Positions 1-12,148 of a stretch of 64,000 nt of DNA are shown piece after piece; position 1 is the first letter of the stretch; each line of letters starts with the position of its first letter. A model generated the notes under the pieces. That model had not been told where the DNA came from. It made no database searches and worked only from the letters and a program-made list of their open reading frames with translations. A program made the translations under genes and the position numbers. Origin of the DNA: Diphasiastrum complanatum (taxonomy: Eukaryota; Streptophyta; Lycopodiopsida; Lycopodiales; Lycopodiaceae); NCBI GenBank assembly GCA_029204225.1, contig CM055111.1, positions 15,875,207 to 15,939,206 on the forward strand, given 5' to 3'.

Positions 1-113
1 TGATTTGGTTGTTACAAGAAGTTGAGTCCTGCTTCTTGATTCGAATACTGAACACGTGTTATCTTTGTACTCAAATTTGAAGACATTTTGCTTTTTCACT
101 TCCCAACGTGCAG

Positions 114-1662
114 ACCTTATATGAACGAATTTTTTCTGGAAAACGAATTCTATGGCAGCCGAGCAGAAGTGGAAAACATTTAAAGATGTATCCACTCCAT
201 ATCTTTATACGAAGTACATACTGGAACTTAGTACTCTTTTCATCATGCTAGTACCTGTACATGTCTATGTTTTATTACAAGTACACCTTTTTAGAGGAAA
301 GGTAATATTTGATTACGACTAGTCGTGAAGCATTGAATTAGCATTTATGGATTATTCTAGTCTGGTAAGAAGCGTTTTTTATTTCTCATTTGCAAAATCT
401 ATGAACGGCAACCAGATTCATGACGGCTCTATAAAATTTCCTTGGTGAAACTGATGTCAATACAAGTTTTGAGGATGAGTGTCGGTCAATAATTGGGACG
501 CACTCCTACATTTTGTTACTCTTGACAAGTTAATCTTCAAACTTGTGAAACATGTTCGAGAACTACTCATATCTGTTGTTTTTCTTATTTTTTTGGGATC
601 TTTTGAAGAAAGTGTCTGCTTAGCAGTTTACTAAGTTTAACTGAGCTGACCATATTTGCTGAATTTAAAAAAAATATTTTGCAGCTTCAAACGATTGCTG
701 CTGATGAAACGGCAAATAAACTTCTATTGCTATACACACGTGAGAAATCACGTGGAGCTTGTGGGATTATTGACATTGTTTACCATTCAAATGCATGTGT
801 TCTCCTCCGTGATGAGAGCGTCTTTCGATTTGAGCATGTACGTGATATCTATATTTTCTCTAATGACAATGTTTCTGCTTTCTGTCTATCTCATGTTACA
901 TGTGAGAACATGTGAATTTATGTGACAACAGAAAATATGCCCCGGTGAATTATCAGTTCAGCTAATGGAGGAGGGACCTGAGAAATTGGAGGTTCTGGCA
1001 ACTACTATTGACGAGCCTTTGCAAAATTACTTGAACGATTACTTGTTCTCAGTGCCTGAGAGGAAAGATCGTCATCATGTTTTTGCTGAAAGGTAGCTTC
1101 AGAGTTTTGCTTGGTGTCTCATAAATTTTAAGACATTGAATGAATCACCTTTGTTTGTTACTAATCAGCTCTTTACTTATCCGCAGAAATAAGCGCAAAT
1201 TCACAGATGACGAGGAATGTGAAGCTTTTATGAAGGCAACAAGAAATGTTTACGTGGTGAATGGTTTGGAGTGGAAGACAGATTGTAGGACCTCCAAGGT
1301 TTACCTTTTTTTCTAAGACTGAATTTGTACGATCACATTAGACACCCGCGTATATGCAGCTGAAAGATAGTGTGAGGCTTCTGGTGATAAACTCTTGTTT
1401 GAAAAAAAAAAGGTACTCTATTGTATTGAATGTTTTTGTTTTACTAAATAGAATGTCTCTACATTCTCTGCAGGTCTCATATGTCCTTGCTACTGAGGAT
1501 CTTCTGTACAAAAGGAAGTGGCCTAAGATGGTTAATTCTCCTGAGGTCAATAATGGAACCCGTAGCATTTCCATGACTTGTGGTTCTAGAGGATCGATAA
1601 CTAAACAAGATAGAGTTAAGCGGTTCCTTGTATGGTTGGAGGGTAAGTTGACCGAGACGTAA
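114..1662 (+). CDS. SNL: SIN3-like co-repressor, C-terminal exons (5' part outside window)
   Basis: SIN3 proteins are nuclear scaffolds of histone deacetylase complexes. Six exons can be followed: 114-~232, ~436-553, 685-837, 932-1092, 1187-1298 and 1474-1662, the last ending in TAA. Exons 3 to 6 have canonical GT/AG borders, matching phases and open frames. Diagnostic stretches are QTLYERIFSGK and AAEQKWKTF (exon 1), SFEDECRSIIGTHSYIL and TLDKLIFKLVKH (exon 2), LQTIAADETANKLLLLY (exon 3), NKRKF and VVNGLEWK (exon 5) and VSYVLATEDLLY (exon 6), in the order known for plant SIN3-like C-termini. Introns are short (about 94-175 bases). Exons 1 and 2 each switch frame once, next to a short A run (140-143) and a TT (516-517), as if one base were missing, so either the gene is decaying or these are base-calling errors. 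The HDAC-interaction region is not here, but a fragment of it lies at 8.8-9.1 kb. Confidence 0.86.
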
Positions 1663-2492
1663 CAGAAGGCAATCAAAAATTTTATTCCTGCAAAAGTTCT
1701 TTCTTGTGACTGATTTTTGTTGCGTTAACCAAAGAAAGACACCTTAGTTTATGTACGTTCATGGTTGGCTATTATCAAAGCCCAAGCATTGTATGACTCA
1801 AAGTTAATGAGATAATTTTGCCAATGTTTAGGTCTTTAGATATTCAAAAGAATGTTGAGAAAATATTGATTCTGAACTTTTATTGGAGAGAATACGAGAG
1901 AGCAATACAAAATTAAGTGATGGGATAGGGGTAGTACCTATATCAATTTCTAGGATTTTTTTTTTTTGAAGAGGTTTGCATTATATTTCTTTGTCCTTGA
2001 GGGAGTCTCTCCAAAGGTGGGGATGTTAGAATATGGAATTTGATTTTAGTGATTCTTTTGTTTCTGGACTATGAAACAATCTTTGTGCATTATGGTGACT
2101 TTTTTACTATAGTGTTTAACATAGCACACATTAATAAACTATAGTCTAATAATATTTTTAAGTAGTATGCAATGTCCCAATACATCTCACATTCTCAAAT
2201 ATTTGGCATATAGCCTCTGTTACAATTCTAAAGGAAGCAGTTCTTGAGTTTGTTGAAATTCCTTGTTGTCCTTTGATCTTTGACCTTGTGGAAATGTATG
2301 GGGATCTATTCATGCATTGGGATAAGCAACCTGCTTGGTTCTTTGTATCATATATCAATACCAAGGTCATGGTATTGGAATGACACGAGATACTTGGAAG
2401 AAGGAGAAGACAACATAAGCTGTGCTGCAGCATTTTCAAAAGTCGAGGATGGGAACAATGAAAAGTCGACAATTGTCATGCCAAATAATTGT
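1663..2492. other. Intergenic AT-rich DNA downstream of the SIN3-like gene
   Basis: No coding similarity recognised. Contains short A/T runs and the probable 3' UTR of the SIN3-like gene. It ends exactly where the left arm of the large inverted repeat starts. Confidence 0.6.
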
Positions 2493-2949
2493 TATTAGAA
2501 AAAAAAGAGTTGAGAGGTCTCATGCAGTATGATGTCGGTCTAACAATGAAATCGAATGCTTTTACTCTCCTTGTGTGTCAAGTGGAATGAATCAAAGATC
2601 GGAATCAGTACAAATTCTATTCCATAATGTTTTTCTTATGCACTATTACTTACTACGTGCTATGAAACTGTGGATTATAGCAGTCATTTCATGTAGAGTG
2701 GGCATGGGTTATTCAACCAAAGAAGGGTTGACACCTCTCATTATAATGAGAAAGCCTAGCTTCTTAGAAAGATTTTTTAAGATTTATAGCTCTCTAGGTG
2801 ACATCGTAGACATTGAAATGGCAACAAATTTTTTGATTTTTTCCTTCTCTCAATTGTACTCACATACAAGGCCCCGATTGCTTCCACCCACTCCTCCTTA
2901 TTGCGTGCACGAGAAGAGAGAGAGAAAGGAGTAGGCTACTTCCCATTAT

Positions 2950-5400
2950 CAAGTGCTACGTCCCTTCATGTCTCCAACAATGGTTGCCCACATGATAAAA
3001 AGATTTTTTTTTCTTATTTATTGTTGAAAAGCAATGTGTCATCGACATGCATGGTGATGATAATTAAGGAATGTTGCACTGAATTTAAATAAATATTAGA
3101 ATCGACAGTGCTTAGTTGAAAACCATGTTGGATGAGGAATGTGTTTATCCTTTGAAACCAAGCTCTTGCTGATTGTTTCATGCCGTAAAGTGCCTTATGG
3201 AGTTTACAGACATGATTCTTCATACCTTCGAGAACAGATCCCTTAGGTTGTAGCATGTACATGTCTTCTTCAACAACTCCATTCGGATAGGATGTCTGTA
3301 CATCGAGTTGATGTAGTTCGAGGCCGGCTGCAGCAGCATACAATACGAGAGTTCGGATCAGCAAAGTCTTGATCATCGGACTGAAAGTCTCATTGTAGTC
3401 GATGTTCAAGATCTAAGAAAATCCTCGCGCCACTAGTCAGGCCTTTCTTCAGTCAATACTCCTGTTAGCATTGTATTTGATCTTAAAGACCCATTTGCAA
3501 TCGATAAGATTGTTGCCAACAGGTAGTTCGACGAATGACCATGTCTGGTTTTTGACTAGAGAGGAATACTCTCTATCCATCGCTTCTCTCCATAGATCGG
3601 AGTCTGGTTGGCTAAGTGTCTCATTGACAATAGTCAATTTATGAATTAAGAGACAAGAAGACTCACGAATATACCTTGTGGGCTGTGTGCGCACTAAATT
3701 CGATCTTCTTGGAGGTGGCATCGGTGGATGATCCAATCCTTGATTGTGTTGTCGATGAGTAACAATAGCAACTTCTTTTGATTCATTGTCGAATAGTTGA
3801 TCGATTGTCAGCATGCTTGAACCAGAGGCTCGAATTGTCGTGTCGAAGGCAGGGGCTATCGAAGGTTCACATGGAACTTTGCTCTTGTCTTTGAAGTCGA
3901 TGAACTGATCCTCGATAAGGATAGTGAATAAAATTTGTTGGGTATCGGGGTCATACAACTTGTAAGTGTTGTCAATGGAAGTACAGCCAATTAGAATGGT
4001 TTTGAGACTTTGGAAGTTGAAATTCTTCCTTGTGTCCTTTGGAATCTACGCGTATGCAATGCATCCAAACACTCGTAGGTTCTTCACTGAAGGCTTAGGT
4101 CCTGTCTAAACCTCAGAAGTTGTCTTGCTTGAGAGGGCCGAACATCTATTTTGGATGTAAGTTGTAGTGGAGACAACTTCAGCCCATAAATTCTACGGTA
4201 ATGATGTGTGAGCTAGCATGCATTTGGATGTCTCAACTAGGGTGTGATTCAATCTCTCGACTATCCCAATTGATTGAGGCAAATAGAGAGTAATGGACTA
4301 ATCTTTGATGTCTTGGCTAAGGCAGTACTCCTTGAATTCAGTAGATATGTACTCTCCACCATTGTCGGACCTCAGGGCTATGATATTCTTACAAGTTTCT
4401 TTCTTTGCATGCTTCTTGAATGTTTTAAAGAGGTTGAAGGCCTCTGATTTCCTATTGATAAAATATACAATTGTCTTTCTAGAAAATTCATCAATAAAAG
4501 TAATAAAATACTTTGCATCCTTCAATGAAGCATTCTGTATTGGGCCACATATCTGTATGTACAATATCTAACAGTCCTCTAGCAACATGTTGATGGCTTG
4601 ATCTAAAAGGTTTCTTAGCCTGCTTACCAACTATACATTCTTGACAGACATGTAGTTTGACTCTTTCCTATTTGGATGGTCGAGATCAAGTACAATAGAT
4701 TGCTTAGACATGTGCGCTACAAAAGCATGATTCAAATGACCAAGTCTATAATACAGAAATAATTTTTTAATGATCTAAACGGAAGTACTGAGAGCCTAAT
4801 TTTAAGTAAAAAAATAATGACCTAATTTGTACAAGTATCCATGCCTCTTTTTGAGTGCTAGGATCTTGCATGTCCTATCGATTACTTTACATTGATCTCA
4901 TTCAAATTCTACTTTGTGTCCTAAGCTTGTAATTCTACTTACAAAGAGCAAGTTTGTAGAAAAATTTGGTACACGAAAGACACTTGAAAGTAGCTTGAAT
5001 TGATCATTTTCAAAGCTTAATCTTATTGTACTTTCATATCTAATAGCTTGCGTGCTATTGTCGCCTAGGTGAACATACTTCTTGGTACTATAAGGCATAT
5101 AGGACTCGAAGTAGCTGATATGGTTGGTCATATGATGAGTGGTTCCGGAATCAAAAACTCAGAAGCTGTCGTCTGATGCTTTTTGATGGCTTGTCATGAA
5201 TGCATTGTGATCCACTTCTCAAGAAGCGGATTTGTAGCTGCTAGATTGAGGTGCTTTTGTAGATGCATTTGCATTCTAATTCGATTTTGCATTGTTGTTC
5301 TTGGCTTGTAGAATGCGACAATCTTGGATCTCATGGTTGGTTCATTTGCAGTATCTGTAGAACAGCTTCTTCTTTGTTGGCGGATTCGATTGTTCTTGAC
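2950..5400 (-). mobile_element. Ty1/copia retrotransposon fossil (left arm copy)
   Basis: On the minus strand the order is copia-like: zinc-knuckle gag end (~5270-5360), protease/pre-integrase region (4898-5131), integrase core (4298-4564 and onward to ~4140), linker and start of reverse transcriptase (3449-3958), reverse transcriptase (3014-3409, with motifs such as LHQLDVQTSYPNG and HKALYGMKQSARAWFQ). The element is old and broken in many places and has no recognisable LTR pair. Its gag side abuts the gypsy fragment at ~5400, which appears to have inserted there. Confidence 0.85.
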
Positions 5401-5401
5401 G

Positions 5402-6666
5402 TTGTTTTTGAGGGTTTGTGGATCCCAAGGAAACTCTAACCCTAGTTAATAAGTGAGAAGGATTTGACACCCTGCGTGTGTAAGTTCAACCCGATGATCA
5501 CATAGTTATTTTATTACTTAGAAGTTAATAGAAGGACTTTAGGCCTTTCTGTGGGACTTTTAATGTCGCAAGGCCTAATAGTCTAGATAGTGAATAAAAA
5601 GGGCTCTCCCAAAAATTTGAATTTCAAATAATATTTTACGAAGATGTGTTTTACCGCATAAAGTACCAGATTTAATCATGTTTTCACATGATGGCATGTG
5701 CAGAGGACACTTCTCTAAAGATATTATTGTTCACAAACTTTTGTGAACAATAATATGTTGGTCCTATTCATCCTGCCGCGCAAGGATTTCAGGCCCGATA
5801 CATTATCGTAGCAACTGATTATATGACCAAGTGGGTTGAAGCCAAAGCTGTCAAAGTTGCTGATGCAAAATCTACGGCCAAGTTTCTATATGAAAATATT
5901 ATAATCAGATTTGGTTGTCCAATCGAGACAACCTCAAAGTGGATTGCCGGAGCCCACCGTTGTTTTTTGCCACACAATTTGGATTTTAATACTGCACGCC
6001 TCGACTTTATGGAGAAGGTGTAGTACCATTTAATCAAGATTGGGCGTGAAGCAAATAAAGGTCCCCAGTAACTGCATATTGCAGGTGTCGTGGGACTGCC
6101 ACCAATTTTGTTGGGGGATATTGTTGGAGGGTTTGCAGATCCCAAGGCAACCCTAACCCTAGTTAATAAGTGAGAGGGATTTGGCACCTTGCGTGTGTAA
6201 GTCCAACCCGATGATCACATAGTTATTTGATTACTTAGAAGTTAATAGAAGGACTTTAGGCCTTTTTGCGGGACTTTTAATGTCGCAAGGCCTAATAGTC
6301 AAGTTAGTGAATAAAAAGGGCTCTCCCAAAAATTTGAATTTCAGATAGTAAGGGAGGTGGTCCGTGGAGATTGGCCAATAGGGTTTGAGGCCAAAGCACT
6401 AAAATCCACTATATAAAGTAGTGGTTATGAGTTATTTCGTACACTTTCACTCTTCATTTCAATACAAGCAGTTTGAGCCTCTTATGGAATAGATATGGAA
6501 TGTCCTTGCTCTTCTTCTTTCCTCCTCCATCTCTCATATTTTCTTTGGATTTGCTAATTGGTGGATTTGATGCTTGTTGGGGTTTATCATTATTATACTT
6601 TTGGGGAGAGAGAAAAAGAGAGAGAGAAGAGTAAGATCTATCATTGCTTGAGTAGTGTTAATTGAC
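5402..6666 (+). mobile_element. Ty3/gypsy fragment flanked by LTR pieces (left arm copy)
   Basis: Two direct repeats flank a short integrase-derived core: a ~220-base LTR piece at 5402-5630 and a fuller LTR from 6122 (TGTTGGAG) to ~6666. A purine-rich tract (TTGGGGGATAT) lies directly before 6122, as expected for a 3' LTR, and a TATA box (TATATAAAG) lies at 6410-6418. The core contains the gypsy integrase signature MTKWVEAKAVK (from 5823). The same family is represented at 14.1-15.9 kb. The element is old and broken. Confidence 0.8.
5721..5756. repeat. Perfect 17-bp hairpin with 2-base loop
   Basis: ATATTATTGTTCACAAA, loop CT, then its exact reverse complement. It lies inside the gypsy-derived stretch and is repeated in the other arm at about 30878-30913. 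Confidence 0.9.
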
Positions 6667-6675
6667 AGTGTGAAT

Positions 6676-7273
6676 GGATCATTAGGGAGTTTTAAGCTCC
6701 AAAAAGACCCTTTACACGGTTTGGAAAGAAATTATTGCAGCAACTCAAGATTTCGAAGAAGAAGGTTCTACTCGTATACACAAAGTAGAAGTTTGGAAAA
6801 AGCTAGACAACATGGTGAAATACTTGAGAAAAGATAAATTTTCAAATACTGATGTTCAAATGATACAGAAAACAACCAATGAATTTGTGGATGCAGTTTA
6901 GAGTGCATGGGGTGTTGATCATATAACACATTATATGGTAAGATTTTGATTTTACACTACGATAGACAAATATGTGCAATTAAATTAGATAATTTTGATA
7001 CTGATTTAGATTATGTTTTTATGACATGCAGCACATATTACGACATCATTCAACATTCTTTGCAAGAAATAGTGGAAGTCTTAGCATATGATCATTGCAA
7101 GAGCGGCATTTCATAAAAGTACACAACAGAGTGGGACTAGCACAAAAAACAGCTATATACTGCAACTTTTCCAATGGTTTTACAGAAGAATCCAAATTCG
7201 TCATAATACAAAATTGACGGATTATAAAAAATTTCAAAAAGCATGCACATTTATACAAGCCAGTAGCCTATAG
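6676..7273 (+). pseudogene. Transposon-like gene of unrecognised family, last two exons (left arm copy)
   Basis: Exon A (~6690-6937) contains YTVWKEIIAATQDF and KVEVWKKLDNMVKYLRKD and ends THYM at a GT donor (6938). Exon B (7032-7273) starts HILRHHSTFFARNSGSLSI after an AG acceptor and carries LQLFQWFYRR. The better preserved homologue at 19371-20150 (-) has the same intron position. This copy has an in-frame TAG in exon A, a TGA where the homologue has Trp in exon B, and lacks about 29 bases near 7090 that the right arm copy keeps. Repetition in three places suggests a DNA transposon or another multicopy gene; I do not recognise the family. Confidence 0.6.
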
Positions 7274-8837
7274 ACACACAATAAAATTTTGTATATTAAA
7301 TAAAAATATTTACAAAGTACAATTTAGCAGAAAAAAGCTATTCTTAAAGCGATTATGCTACACACGTGGTAAATGTGAAAGAAAAAAGATGCGTGAAAAT
7401 TGCATTGTTGATAATTATTTGTGAAAGCTTGAACATAAAAATGAGGGTTAATGATCAAATCTAGAAGACATTGATGTCTGCTTTAATTCATTTTATTCTT
7501 TTATTGTGTTTATATGTGTATGCAAGACACAAATTAAGCATGGCATTAATAACAAGATTGCTACATTTGTATTGAGTTACAATCATCGACAAATTTTGAT
7601 AGGCACCAAAAATGAAAATACAATTGAAGTGCCATGCAATGATGACAAAGAAAGAGAGAAATGAATTTGATTATAATGATTATGGGGCACAACGTGATAA
7701 AGAAACGTACGATATGTTTGAGTTCTATTGTAAAACAAACGATGATGCTAAACACACGCGCATACACATTCTATTGAAGATGCAAACCACAAAGAATCTT
7801 TTATGGATGATGATGAGATCTTTCTTCGCAAAGATCTTCTGGTAACCCTTTATATTCAGAAGCATTAATTGTAAATCTCCAAGCAACATATATATGGAGT
7901 GACCCGAGTATTGCATTATCATTCAGGTACAACATGACATCTTAGTGCGTTTTATTATTTTGTAATTGATTTATGAGTTTCTTTTTCTTTTTTCCAGCAA
8001 GAATTTCTTCTTTTTCCACTTATTGCAAAAGCTACTTCTCAAAGAGAATGTGATACCTAAAACTCAAAAAAGAAGCACGAAAAATATCGAGCATGAAAAT
8101 CCAACATGTAATACATCACTTTATGAAGATGAATTTCAAGGAGATAAAATACTGTAGAGAGTGCTATGCCATTTTTCAATCATTCCATGATTGGAATGCA
8201 CAAGTCAATGTGAACAGTAAATCAGAGAGGGAAGCACATTTGTAGAAGAAGTAGAGGTTCATTGGAGGTTTGGTAAGCAAAGCAGAAACTTGAATCATTG
8301 TGCAAACCATAGATGAGAGATAGATCCACATCTCTAAAGAAAACACACGATGACAAAAGAAAATTGACATGATGGAACCATAACACTCTAATCGTTATGT
8401 GGCAATCTACGACTTGGGACAATAGAGAAGATAATGGTGATGGTGACGAGGGTCAAGAAAAGGTTGCAAATTCATAGGAATAAGGGGGTGACGAGATGGC
8501 AACAAGATAGATGCTCAAAAGTTATTGTTCTTCCTTTACTTGATGTAGATAACTTCAAAGTGAGTGGGTGATATGGTAGAAAACATCATTGACCTAATCA
8601 ATCCAGAATCTCAATTCTTTCTGGATGAGCATCTGTCAAGTATGTGATGCTTTGCATATGGATATGTATTTCAGCTGATCACTATAATGTGCTCTATTTA
8701 TTGCTATCAATAAGGTCTCTAGGTACATCAATCCGTAGTAAAGGGTGTTCATCCTTATACATCCTCATGGACGATCAAAATGTTTGCAAATGTTTTGCAT
8801 CCTTGGAAAGCATTTTTTCTACCTTTGATGGCATCTT
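7274..8837. other. Non-coding part of left arm, no gene recognised
   Basis: AT-rich DNA. Short open stretches exist (for example 7612-7845 with KNERNEFDYNDYG-like composition) but none resembles a known family and none has supporting splice signals. Mirrored at 27768-29331. Confidence 0.5.
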
Positions 8838-9102
8838 TGTTGTAGCAATCAATCTAAGGTGCATTGAAATGATCTATGGTGATGATGGATTAGATATGAT
8901 TGACTTGCTACGGGATATCATGCTGTGACCTTGCCTGTTGTACATGTTTGCCTAAAGCAAAAGCAAGAGGAATGGCTGAAAGAGAGGGTGGATATGAATA
9001 AGATTTGGGCCAAAACATATTTAACAAATTATCATAAATCTCTTGACCACGAGCAAAGTTTTTACTTTAAGCAGCAGGACAAAAAGTGTCTTAGCACTAA
9101 AG
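8838..9102 (+). pseudogene. SIN3-like exon fragment from the HDAC-interaction region (left arm copy)
   Basis: The stretch [24 protein letters not shown] is followed, after a frame change near 8920, by [42 protein letters not shown] and CLSTK. This is the order seen in the HDAC-interaction domain of SIN3 proteins (LRCIERxYGDxGLD, [29 protein letters not shown]). The fragment ends at an intact splice donor, AAAG|GTATGC (9102/9103), so it derives from genomic DNA and not from a processed copy. The frame change marks it as a pseudogene fragment. It lies in the same orientation as the SIN3-like C-terminal exons at the window start but downstream of them, so it is a displaced piece and not part of that gene. 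Confidence 0.8.
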
Positions 9103-9344
9103 GTATGCACTTTTTTTGGGAGGGTATACTGTTACACATGGTTTCATTAGCTTGGTTGTGGAGGAATTTTCCAGAAGTAGTGCTAAATTACTTGAGGCTT
9201 AATTGACTTTGTAGATGAACTTCATGTAGTTAAAGGTTTCCATTAGTTTTAGTTTTTTTTTTTGGATACTATCCTGGATCTAACATCGATATATGCTTCA
9301 GTCATATAGGAAAAAAACAAGATTTTTCTAGACTAAAATGAACA

Positions 9345-9540
9345 TAACTAGGGGATTCTGAATGGAACAATTCCTAGCCAATCTAGGAAATTTGGTGGTC
9401 TGTATTTTCTATTTAGGAATTTTTCCCTATATATAAAAGTGTTTTGTTTTGAATAACCTATATAGGAAATGTTTTGCCTATATAGGTAATTCCCAAATTT
9501 CATATATTTCTATCTAGGAATTGCTCACCTAGCTATGGTC
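9345..9540. mobile_element. Small fold-back (MITE-like) element, left arm copy
   Basis: The two ends are imperfect inverted repeats of about 40 bases: AACAATTCCTAGCCAATC on the left and its counterpart reading CTAGGAATTGCTCACCTAG on the right. CCTATATAGG occurs twice in the middle. Mirrored at 27065-27260. Confidence 0.6.
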
Positions 9541-10047
9541 ACCTTAATCTGGGGAAATCTTATTATTTTTCTAAATAAAGAAATAAGGTTTGTCAATCTT
9601 AAAACCTATGAATGGTATAGTACATTAGCAGCTCAGGTTGGAGATGGATTCAGCCTTTCAAGATGCTGCTTTCAAAGGTCCACTATGGGAGGAGGTCTCA
9701 AGGTAGTTGTCAGTGCTGGAGCCTTGTTATCTAATTTGTTTTTTCCACTTAGATTTTAAACTTCAGCAGATGCTTTAATCAATTGTTAAGAATAAGTGAT
9801 AAAATACAAATCCTTGTTTCAATTTATGTAAGATTGCACTTGGAAATATTAATTATCTCTCGATTGCAGAATAGTTTTTGCAATCAAATCAATGCTAGAG
9901 TCTTATCATGACTAGTTGCAAGTTATGCTAATGTCTTATGTCTAATGTTTCGAGCATAGTACATGATTCCATAAGCTGTGATTAAATTTGATATGAATTC
10001 TAAAAAAAATTCAGATATAAAAGTACAATGTGAATTTTCAGTTTTTA

Positions 10048-11653
10048 ACCTCACTCCTGTGTTCCAAGGAGAAGAGGATGACTTGCTTAATTCATTCATC
10101 ACATTCACTCAAGCAACATTCCTTAAAGGCTTTCTCCATGCATTTAGACAAAAAGCAATCATTATGAGCAAACTAGCAATCCTGCTAGAGTCTAAAACTA
10201 TCATCACCTCAAATCACAACTATCCTGCATTTAACTTTAACCTGAGATATAACAATACACTATCTACAAGTTCTTTTAGCATGCTATAATATTTCTTTAT
10301 GAAAGAAAACAGTGTGCATTAAAGATTTTTCAATATGAAGCTGTAATCACTGCTGCGACATCTATGACATACACAATTGCATCATCTATCACAGATTGAA
10401 TACGCAGGTAGCAGAGTGTGAGAACAAAATGAGGAAACTTACGTGTGAGGTTCTCTTCTCAGGTCTCCTCCAGCTCCAGCCCGCAGGAAATCAGAGACCA
10501 ATCATGCAAAGGTTAGGGTTCCGGGAGTGTGTAGTGTTGTTGGAGTTCACCTTGTAGACACCAAGAAGTGTTGCTCCTAAGTGCAAACTGGTTGCCAGAA
10601 TGACTGATAGTCGTGCAGGATCCAAAGTGAGATCATGCAGTTCACGGACAACTTGATATCAGCTTCCTCATCAGTCTTCTACAAACTGTGTTTAGCAAGT
10701 TTCAATCGACAAAGCAACAGAGACAACATCCTTTGATTGCTCCATAGCAGACAACAATGACAACTCTAGTTCAATGATGGCTCTTCAACAATAATCAGAC
10801 ATACATTCTCAATGGGTCCCCATATCAGTGATGCAGTTAACATTTGCTCAAATCAGTCCTAGGATTTGGAATTATTCTCACTCAGAATATCCATTGCTAA
10901 TAGCGATTCCTCACTAGCTTTAGTAGCCTGATGACAAAGCTCTCACTCTCTCATAGACCGATCTTTGATATTCAGTATTCAAACATCTGTGGAATGCACT
11001 TAATTAGTAGGAATATGTACAAGTCATCATGCAGAAATTCCTCAGAATCATTGAAAAGTCTATACTCAGAACTGCACATATGGATCAGTGCTTTGATAGG
11101 AGTCATCATGCAATTAGTTATCTCATCACTATATAGAGACAGATAAAAGTATACTGAGAATCCATACTTCAAACGTGATGTAAGATCAGTACAGACCAGT
11201 ACTTATACTACAACTGCTTAAATGCATGGTGAGCACTCTCATAGAAATCGATTGAAGGTAATCTCTCAGTTTCACATCAAAGAAGTGATGTCTGCTTAGG
11301 CCCGATAGGTGCTGCTTAACGCAATCATGCTCATGTAAAGTATCATTCCCCTTAAGCTTTTACATACTTGGGTGATCAATACTCTCGAAAATAGGATATT
11401 CAACAGTACTGACGTTACTCAGAGTAAATGAGATGCCTTCAGCTACATATCTCTCCACGAACACATTGAAATCTACCACACTCTCCATCTTTGATATGTG
11501 TTGGCTCTGTGACAGTGATTTTGACAAATCAACTCAAGAAATTCTCAAACACAACAATCAATTCCACGATCCTTTCGGCTCTCATGAAAGGAAAGTTGGT
11601 CACCATCTCGATCTGGTTCTGTTTGCGTGAGGTTGGCCATGCATGTATATCCG
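10048..11653. other. Spacer DNA, no gene recognised
   Basis: AT-rich sequence with no convincing coding similarity on either strand. It may contain remains of the reverse-transcriptase-like element that lies just beyond it, since that element reads on the minus strand into this region. Confidence 0.45.
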
Positions 11654-12148
11654 TCAACGGATGATGTGAGCAGTGGTAATCCATCTGTCTTTGTGGGCTT
11701 TAAAAGTGCAGAGGAGGTAAGGTAGAGAATTGTTTTCCAGGAAAAATTCAGGTAGAACGTTTGTAGAAATGTTCATTATATATGAAAAGGAATCCTCCAC
11801 AAGATTAGATTGATCATTAGGGAAAGGAGTAAAATCCCGACTGTTAAGTTGTTTTATGGCCAAATTTTGCACAAAGAATTTACACATGAAATAGGAATTA
11901 TGCTGTGTTTTATCAATTCCATTAATGTGTAGAGAGTTTGTAAGCCAAAGTAATTCATCCTTTGCAATCTTATTTTTGGAAAGAGATTCAGTGTTTCCAT
12001 GAAGCCACTTTCCCTTTCTAATATGACTTAAAACGATACTTTTACAAAACATATCATGTTCCTTTTTTTTTTTACAAGAATCATAAGAAGGTAGGAATTT
12101 CATAAGTTTGAACCATCCATAGTAAAGCTCCAAAGCGACTTTGTTCAC
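11654..12148 (-). mobile_element. Reverse-transcriptase-like fragment (non-LTR or Penelope-like)
   Basis: An open stretch of 164 codons contains GWFKLMKFLP, KWLHGNTE, NSLHINGIDKTQHNSYFMC, LAIKQLNSRDFTPF and, near its end, LPYLLCTFKAHKDRWITTA. The last part resembles the 'LPYLY..PKxHK' region at the start of reverse transcriptase domains in Penelope-like and some non-LTR elements. A clearly homologous fragment lies at 50456-50770 (-). Family assignment is uncertain; the repeat relationship is certain. Confidence 0.5.

Larger units (their letters stand above)
2493..10047. repeat. Left arm of ~7.55 kb inverted repeat
   Basis: This arm reads as the near-identical reverse complement of 26558-34141. 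Paired positions sum to 36634 in the outer part and 36605 in the inner part; the change reflects a 29-base length difference near 7090. Reading frames of 122, 94, 93, 66 and 64 codons are identical between arms. Outer ends lie in a shared TATTAGAAAAAAAAGAG; inner ends lie in a shared stretch ending TTTTCAGTTTTTA. No target-site duplication is visible at the outer ends. Confidence 0.95.

Noticed and set aside
8644-8837. Extension of the SIN3 fragment to the left
   Set aside because: The open frame continues but the residues before AINLRC do not resemble SIN3, so the similarity was cut at ~8838.
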